DNA of 48,371 bases, taken from positions 1 through 48,371 of the forward strand of contig JABHOG010000093.1 of the NCBI GenBank assembly GCA_018694835.1. Reading direction: 5' to 3'. Numbering within the stretch: the first letter of the stretch is position 1; every line of letters begins with the position of its first letter. This DNA is from Planctomycetota bacterium. GTDB taxonomy: Bacteria; Planctomycetota; UBA8108; UBA1146. The notes under the pieces are model-generated. The model was given only the letters and a program-made list of their open reading frames with translations. It was not told the DNA's origin and made no database searches. This document shows, piece after piece, positions 43,810 through 48,371 of this stretch. Made by a program: the position numbers and the translations under genes.

Positions 43810-44544
43810 CTACTGCTTCTTCAGTTCGACCTGGAACACCGTCAGTGCCAGGAACAAACAGGAGCCCGACAAGAAGTAGACGACATCGCTGATCGCCAGT
43901 ACTCCTCGCTCAATCGACCTGAAGTGCGATTGCACTCCCAGTGCTTCGACCGTTCTTGCCAACGGTTCGCTGGTACTGGTGAGAAATGCTGCGAAGTCAG
44001 GGCTGAGGGCGAGTACCAAGACGATGCCCGCAGTCACCCCGACCAGCAGAGAAACCACCTGGTTCTGAGAAAGTGCCGATACCCAGCACCCGAGTGCCAG
44101 AAACATCATTCCCGCAAGAACAGTTCCGATGTAGCCGCCCATGATCGGTCCCCAGTCCACCGGACTGGCAGACATCCAGGAGATGGTAGCGGGAATGCCA
44201 AGACTGCACACCACACTCGCCAGCAATACGACCACCGAGGCCAGCCACTTGCCGATGACCAGATCCTTGACCGGCACCGGCAACGACAGCAACACCTCGG
44301 TGCTACCGGTCCTCAACTCTTCCGACCACAACCGCATCGTTACCGCGGGTGCAAAGACCATCATGGTGAAAGGGGTCAATCCGAACCAGACCCTCATGTC
44401 GGCACTCTCGATGATGAAGAAGGGTGAGTAGAGGAAGAAGAAAAAGGACAGGATTGCGATCTGCAGTGCGATGAAGATCCACGCGATCGGGGTACCGAAG
44501 TAGGCTCCGCACTCTCTTCTGGCAACGGTCAGGATGTTATTCAT
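43810..44544 (-). CDS. ABC-2 type permease (GldF-like)
   Basis: Membrane subunit of the ABC exporter, 244 residues with six hydrophobic helices. It begins MNNILTVARRECGAYF, a cytoplasmic helix typical of ABC-2 permeases, and has the FTMMVFAPAVTMRLWSEELRTGS motif after helix 2. ATG 44544 overlaps the ATPase stop in ATGA; the longer frame upstream lies within the ATPase gene. Works with the neighbouring ATPase and GldG-like protein. Confidence 0.88.
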   Translation of the reverse strand: MNNILTVARRECGAYFGTPIAWIFIALQIAILSFFFFLYSPFFIIESADMRVWFGLTPFTMMVFAPAVTMRLWSEELRTGSTEVLLSLPVPVKDLVIGKWLASVVVLLASVVCSLGIPATISWMSASPVDWGPIMGGYIGTVLAGMMFLALGCWVSALSQNQVVSLLVGVTAGIVLVLALSPDFAAFLTSTSEPLARTVEALGVQSHFRSIERGVLAISDVVYFLSGSCLFLALTVFQVELKKQ

Positions 44545-45527
44545 CTCTGCAGCTCCTCTCCGCCTGTCAGGCGCAGGTAGACCTGCTCGAGGCTCTCCCG
44601 CCCAACACCCACCTGAACCAGGGGAGATCCACTCTCCTGGAGCCGTTTCTGCAAGTGCTGGAGATCTGGAATCGAATCTCCGAGCCACTGGTGAACCGTT
44701 TCTCCCGGAGACCCAGGGATACCTTCTGCCAGTTGCAACTCACCACATCGCTGCGGAGCCACTCCGCTTCCTTCGACCACCACCTGCCATCCTTCACGAT
44801 ACTCTCCGGCCAGTTCCTCAGGAGTTCCATCGGCGATCAATCGTCCCGAATGGATGACGATGATCCTCGAACAGATCGCGGCGATCTCCTGCAGGATGTG
44901 GGTACTGAAGATGACGGCGCATTCCTTGGCCAACTCCCGGATCAGATCTCTCACTTCGATGATCTGTCGCGGGTCGAGGCCGTTGGTCGGCTCGTCGAGG
45001 ATCACCACTTCCGGTTCATGAATCAACGCCTGGGCCAATCCGACTCGCTGGCGAAAACCTTTCGACAAGGTTCCACATCGACGGCGCAACATCGCCTTCA
45101 ATCCGAGTCGATGGGAGATCCGCTCGATACCCTTGGCCAGATCGGAGCCGACGAGTCCCCGGGCAGTGCCGACAAATCGCAGGTACTCGATCACTTCCAT
45201 CTCATCGTAGAGAGGGACGCTCTCGGGTAGGTATCCGAATTTCATCTTGGCTGCGATGGGATCGCTGGCGATATCGATCCCACAGATCTTCGCCGTCCCC
45301 TCATCGGGGGCGAGCAAGCCAGTGATCATCCGAAGCGTGGTGCTCTTGCCCGCTCCGTTGGGTCCGAGGAAACCGAGGATCTCTCCTCGCTTCACCTTGA
45401 AGGACACCTTTTCTGCGGCTCTCGTCTGACCAAACGAACGACTCAAGCCGTCTGCTTCGATGACCATCTTCTCGAGTGTGGAGGGGGGAGCGGTAACACT
45501 CACACCTCCTGGATGACTCTGATCCAT
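44541..45527 (-). CDS. ABC transporter ATPase (GldA/CcmA-like)
   Basis: Nucleotide-binding subunit, 328 residues. Walker A GPNGAGKST at 55-63, Q-loop YLPESVPLY, signature LSKGFRQRVGLAQAL, Walker B VVILDEPTNGLDP, and switch His in STH. The region after about 255 is a C-terminal extension as in GldA-type ATPases. ATG 45527 has GGAG upstream; ATG 45467 would remove 20 Pro/Ser-rich residues and is possible. First of four coupled transporter genes. Confidence 0.92.
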   Translation of the reverse strand: MDQSHPGGVSVTAPPSTLEKMVIEADGLSRSFGQTRAAEKVSFKVKRGEILGFLGPNGAGKSTTLRMITGLLAPDEGTAKICGIDIASDPIAAKMKFGYLPESVPLYDEMEVIEYLRFVGTARGLVGSDLAKGIERISHRLGLKAMLRRRCGTLSKGFRQRVGLAQALIHEPEVVILDEPTNGLDPRQIIEVRDLIRELAKECAVIFSTHILQEIAAICSRIIVIHSGRLIADGTPEELAGEYREGWQVVVEGSGVAPQRCGELQLAEGIPGSPGETVHQWLGDSIPDLQHLQKRLQESGSPLVQVGVGRESLEQVYLRLTGGEELQR

Positions 45528-45614
45528 CCGGGCTCCATTCTTTCCTTCATTGCAGGTCCACGGCCGACAGGTTCGACCGAGAAGCCACAAGATGAAGAGA
45601 ATCAGCCCTCGAAT

Positions 45615-46115
45615 TCAAGCGGTCTTGCAGTTCATAGTCACGAGAGATTGCAACTCACCGATATTCCGCACATCCCGGCCGTAGAGGAGGGTAGCGGCTC
45701 CGATCCGACGAGCCTCCTTGGTATTGGCCGGTGCATCATCGACGAAAAGAACCTCATCCGGGCGAATTTCGACCCCCAGACACTCCTCGATCTCCTTCAG
45801 AACCTCCAGGATCGCCTCTCCCTTCTCCATCAGACCGTATCTTGGATAGAAGAAATGATCTCGAATTCCGAAGGCATCGAGCAATTCACCACAGACTTCG
45901 GCATCGCCCCGACAGGCGAGGGAACAGATCCCTCCGCAGTTGTGGATCGATCTCATCAATTGCCGGGTCCCGCGCCGCAGCCGCACCGTTGCGGTAGCAC
46001 AGGTCGCCAGGTGATGACCCTTCAGCTGAAAGGGCCCATGATAGGGACAGACCTCCTCCAGATCCTCACACCAGAGTGTCTCGTCCAGATCAAACACAAA
46101 CAGTCGATACCCCAT
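45615..46115 (-). CDS. HAD-like phosphatase, MDP-1 type
   Basis: Small cap-less HAD hydrolase, 166 residues from the ATG at 46115. Motif I FDLDETLW carries the nucleophile and acid Asp; LACRGD resembles motif II; the Lys of MEKGE fits motif III; LFVDDAPAN is motif IV. Closest in pattern to magnesium-dependent phosphatase 1-type proteins. It precedes the ABC genes by 87 nt. Substrate unknown. Confidence 0.8.
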   Translation of the reverse strand: MGYRLFVFDLDETLWCEDLEEVCPYHGPFQLKGHHLATCATATVRLRRGTRQLMRSIHNCGGICSLACRGDAEVCGELLDAFGIRDHFFYPRYGLMEKGEAILEVLKEIEECLGVEIRPDEVLFVDDAPANTKEARRIGAATLLYGRDVRNIGELQSLVTMNCKTA

Positions 46116-46184
46116 GCCTGTCCCCTTCCTCGCTACCCAGCGACAAGGACGATCCAATCCTCAGCACGGTTCCCACCATCCGTC

Positions 46185-46219
46185 ATCGAGGATCGAGGAT
46201 CGAGGATCTTGGATCGAGG
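46185..46219. repeat. 7-bp tandem repeat, 5 copies
   Basis: ATCGAGG three times, ATCTTGG, then ATCGAGG. It lies in the 252-nt gap between the HAD gene and the helical protein at 46368; a CGAGGCG/CGCCTCG hairpin (46215-46236) overlaps its end. Confidence 0.88.
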
Positions 46220-46367
46220 CGAAGATGAACGCCTCGTTATCAGGCAATGAAAGTGCACCCGATCGACAGGAGGGAGTTGCCAGCCGGGATGTGTCGAGTC
46301 TACGCAATAAATCGGTGAATCGATCGGCGGTCGAGAGGTTCGGGGGGGGGATGAACCCGCTCACCGA

Positions 46368-46901
46368 TCAGTTTGTGGGATCGAAGCGACCTTGAGTCCG
46401 CGGAGCCTGTGGTGCCGCTGGCAGGGTCGAATCGGTTTCCGATTCGACCAGGTTCTGTGCTCCGGGGCTGAGGAACACCTCGACCCGATCGAACGCATGC
46501 ATGCCGAGCAACTCACCGATGCGGTTCTGAGCTCTCAGGCCATGCGCCTGCTCGCGAATCGTCTGGCACAGTTTTGTCATCTGTTGCGCCAGCGGTTCCG
46601 GCAAGAAATCGATGGCATCCTCCACGCAGAAGCTCTCTGGATTGTCGAGGCCGATCGCCTCGCCCAGTTCCTCTCCGACGATCGAGCGCTGACGCTCTTC
46701 ATCGATGAGTCGATTCAAAATGCGTCCATCCCGATCACGGGACTTCTCGATCGAGTCGTAATCGGCAACCATCCCTGCCTCGTCCAGATCGACCAGAATC
46801 TGCGCCTGCTCCTCATGTAACTGAGTAATTCTGCTCATGATCTGCGAGAGTTCGGTGGACAGATCAACGATCTGCTGCTGTGGGAACTGTGGGTCGGTCA
46901 T
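46368..46901 (-). CDS. Helical hypothetical protein, possibly FlgN-like
   Basis: 177 residues, no signal peptide. Almost all helical up to residue about 145: an N-terminal coiled coil with LHEEQAQILVDLDEAG, an Arg-rich segment (RILNRLIDEERQR), then a helix with LCQTIREQAHGLRAQNRIGELL. This order, including the late Leu-Arg-x2-Asn stretch, is like FlgN-type flagellar hook-junction chaperones. The tail is Pro/Ala/Gln-rich. No flagellar gene is in the window, so this is a weak assignment. Confidence 0.5.
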   Translation of the reverse strand: MTDPQFPQQQIVDLSTELSQIMSRITQLHEEQAQILVDLDEAGMVADYDSIEKSRDRDGRILNRLIDEERQRSIVGEELGEAIGLDNPESFCVEDAIDFLPEPLAQQMTKLCQTIREQAHGLRAQNRIGELLGMHAFDRVEVFLSPGAQNLVESETDSTLPAAPQAPRTQGRFDPTN

Positions 46902-47285
46902 GGTGAATCACGCTTTCAAGGCACGGACGATGCCATGCTGTTTCTTCGACCATCGGCGAGCAAATCTGCAGTCATCGGGTCATTTTCTCGCTGAAGCGGC
47001 ATTTTTGACCCGTACGGGGGGATTCCCGCCCGACCCGCAGAGCGCCATTCCGCCCCCATCGAGACCCCCTCGAGCCCCCTCTGAGGCCACGGAAACGACG
47101 AGTCACCACGAAACATCGAGTCGAGTTGCCCGTCAGGGCCAGCGGGAGTAGTTTCTGAGCGAGATTCTCCTGACCCGTCGAGCGGCCACCGCCGCAGTGA
47201 ACAGATCGACAGGTGGATCGAAGTTCATCGCGAAAAGAACATCGCGGAAAGAACATCGGAAAGATCGACGCTGGAAGAAATATAT
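46902..47285. other. 384-nt gene-free stretch before tRNA-Leu
   Basis: No convincing gene. It has the 14-bp repeat listed next. The promoter of the tRNA and that of the minus-strand gene at 46368 must lie here, but no clear boxes stand out. Confidence 0.5.
47226..47263. repeat. 14-bp tandem repeat upstream of tRNA-Leu
   Basis: CATCGCGAAAAGAA at 47226-47239, CATCGCGGAAAGAA at 47240-47253, and a partial third copy to 47263. Confidence 0.85.
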
Positions 47286-47367
47286 GGGCGGGTGGCGGAA
47301 CTGGCAGACGCGCCAGATTTAGGTTCTGGTCCCGAGAGGGGTGGGGGTTCGAGTCCCCCCTCGCTCA
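47286..47367 (+). tRNA. tRNA-Leu (anticodon TAG)
   Basis: 82 nt, full cloverleaf. Acceptor GGGCGGG pairs with CTCGCTC (two G-U), then TG, a D-arm with GGCAGA, anticodon stem CCAGA/TCTGG with loop TTTAGGT (TAG at 47320-47322), a class II variable arm CCCGAGAGGGG, and a T-arm GGGGG-TTCGAGT-CCCCC. Discriminator A at 47367; the CCA end is not encoded. It reads CUA and probably other CUN codons. Confidence 0.97.
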
Positions 47368-47374
47368 TTCTTCT

Positions 47375-47883
47375 TCACTCGTCTCTCCCCTCGATTTCGC
47401 TGAAACCGAGGCTCCGGTAGAGACCGATCGCCGCTTCATTGGCTCGTGCCACCGCAAGGTGCACCTCGGTGAATCCGCGATCCTGCAGTGCCGCGACGCT
47501 GGTACCGGGGGTGCGTCATCGAAAATGCCAGCAACGGCAAACCCGGGGCCAGGGTGAGAAGACTCGCTGCAATGAGACCACTTCCCTCCGATTCATCGGA
47601 GGTTGAAGGATCCATCTGCGATCCATCGGCCGTAACGACCGTTGAAGTTACCTTCGACCACTGCCAGAGCATCTTCGAGAGTTTCTCCATCAACATCGAC
47701 GGTCCCTGGATAGGCCTCGAACATCCACGCGGCCAGCGATGCCTTGCGACGGTCGGTAGTCTGCGAATCCGCAGTGCCCGATGACGCCAACGACTCGAAG
47801 GACTCGAAGAACTCATTTCTTCTCTCCACCTCGATTTCATCGAGCTTAAGTTCATCGAGCAAGAGCCGCATCCGTTTCCTCAT
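47375..47883 (-). pseudogene. GNAT family acetyltransferase, broken by frame changes
   Basis: A GNAT-type N-acetyltransferase spread over three frames. Frame one (47883 to 47593) starts at an ATG overlapping the upstream stop in ATGA and includes MFEAYPGTVDVDGETLEDAL. Frame two continues with GSGLIAASLLTLAP and the acetyl-CoA loop start MTHPRYQRRG (about 47592-47498). Frame three ends with LQDRGFTEVHLAVARANEAA and GLYRSLGF to a TGA at 47375. The first change is a one-base shift near 47600. At the second, the usual residues after QRRG are missing, suggesting a small deletion of about ten codons plus a shift. Either decay or assembly error. Confidence 0.7.
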
Positions 47884-48371
47884 CCACCACTCCCGCTGGC
47901 GATCTGTCGCAGTGCCTCGACCACCTGGTCCCGTTGCTGTTCATCGCTTTCGAGTCCAGGAGCGATGCGCATCGTCCCCCCCACGTCCAGCGTCCCGATG
48001 TGGCGGTGCGCCAGCGGGGCGCACTGCAATCCGGCACGACAGCGTGCACCGCTGCTCACTTCCAGTATTGCGGCGGCCTGCTCCGGTGGCAGCCCCGGAA
48101 AATCGAGAGCGAGCACCGGGGTCCGTGCATCTGTTCGACCCTCTCCTCGACTCTCTCCGCGAAGTTCCACACCATCGAGGTCGGCGATAGCCTGGCGCCA
48201 GACCTCACGCAACTGGCTCAACTGCTCGAATCGAACAGCCACCGGATGCTCTTCGAAGGAGTTCAATGCCGCGTCGAGTCCGGCGATTCCGGGCAGGTTG
48301 GGAGTCCCCGATTCGTATCTCCCGGGACCACTGGCGGGAATCGTCGGGTGCGCACTATCGACCCCGTTGCC
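47880..48371 (-). CDS. Class V aminotransferase / cysteine desulfurase-like, N-terminus outside window
   Basis: C-terminal part, about 163 residues, of a PLP-dependent class V aminotransferase. RYESGTPNLPGIAGLDAAL and the late CRAGLQCAPLAHRHIGT with GGTMRIAPG are typical of the cysteine-desulfurase-like group whose active-site loop carries the Cys. PLP lysine and N-terminal region lie beyond base 48371. The stop overlaps the start of the broken GNAT gene. Desulfurase activity versus another beta-lyase activity cannot be settled. Confidence 0.85.
   Translation of the reverse strand, partial: GNGVDSAHPTIPASGPGRYESGTPNLPGIAGLDAALNSFEEHPVAVRFEQLSQLREVWRQAIADLDGVELRGESRGEGRTDARTPVLALDFPGLPPEQAAAILEVSSGARCRAGLQCAPLAHRHIGTLDVGGTMRIAPGLESDEQQRDQVVEALRQIASGSGG

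Noticed and set aside
46161-46364. Small minus-strand gene between the HAD and helical-protein genes
   Set aside because: It runs through a 7-bp repeat array and a nine-G run, without a binding site or family similarity.
47286-47367. tRNA with long variable arm as tRNA-Sec (selC)
   Set aside because: The anticodon is TAG, not TCA, and the acceptor stem is a normal 7 bp; it is tRNA-Leu.
47593-47595. In-frame TGA in the GNAT gene as a second Sec codon
   Set aside because: The frame after it is not GNAT-like; the family sequence continues in another frame, so it is a frameshift.

Overview
The window is dense bacterial DNA with moderately high GC. Most genes sit in tightly packed minus-strand operons with ATGA, GTGA or TGATG stop/start overlaps. 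The organism makes Kdo-type lipopolysaccharide (KdsA, a WaaP-like kinase) and phosphatidylethanolamine (psd, pssA). It has a fused SecD-SecF, a SpoVG protein with a zinc ribbon, and a secreted protein ending in dockerin-type repeats. Together these suggest a Planctomycetota-like Gram-negative lineage; this is an inference from gene content, not a proof.

Layout. 1-3.9 kb: the 3' part of an M1 metallopeptidase (cut by the window edge), a membrane-anchored hypothetical protein and a Cys-rich exported hypothetical protein with 9-residue repeats. 4.2-7.4 kb: a glutaredoxin-like gene and a DsbD-type thiol:disulfide transporter. 7.5-9.4 kb: kdsA, a family-2 glycosyltransferase and a small double-CxxC protein. 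9.4-10.8 kb: an AT-richer island with an FkbM methyltransferase and a 3' fragment of a ribonucleotide reductase beta gene. 10.8-19.3 kb, minus strand: psd, pssA, folK, panC, ispE, spoVG, a large secreted helical protein and asparaginase II. 19.4-21.2 kb: eno and an ftsB-like gene. 21.3-29.2 kb, minus strand: ruvB, spoIID-like, tgt, yajC, secDF, then a LysM protein. 29.4-33.3 kb: MFS transporter, LysM lipoprotein, dockerin protein. 33.4-36.4 kb: ribBA, a B3/4-domain protein, a WaaP-like kinase. 36.4-46.1 kb, minus strand: HAD phosphatase, ABC ATPase and permease, GldG-like, DUF4340-like, tdk, M32 carboxypeptidase, and a FAD/NosR-like/ferredoxin fusion. The end holds a possible FlgN-like protein, tRNA-Leu(UAG), a frame-broken GNAT gene and a truncated class V aminotransferase.

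The most notable signal is in the DsbD gene at 4203-7067. Its frame is interrupted by one in-frame TGA at 4788-4790, exactly where the first cysteine of the thioredoxin CxxC motif should be. The frame then continues through the rest of the thioredoxin domain, and a compact hairpin with a GGC loop lies just behind the TGA. I read it as one selenoprotein with a U-x-x-C active site, in an operon with a glutaredoxin-like gene. No selA, selB, selC or selD is visible in the window.

A second recurring pattern is short tandem repeats (7-27 bp, usually about three copies) at 3' gene ends, in low-complexity coding tails and in intergenic gaps; several contain or adjoin stop codons.
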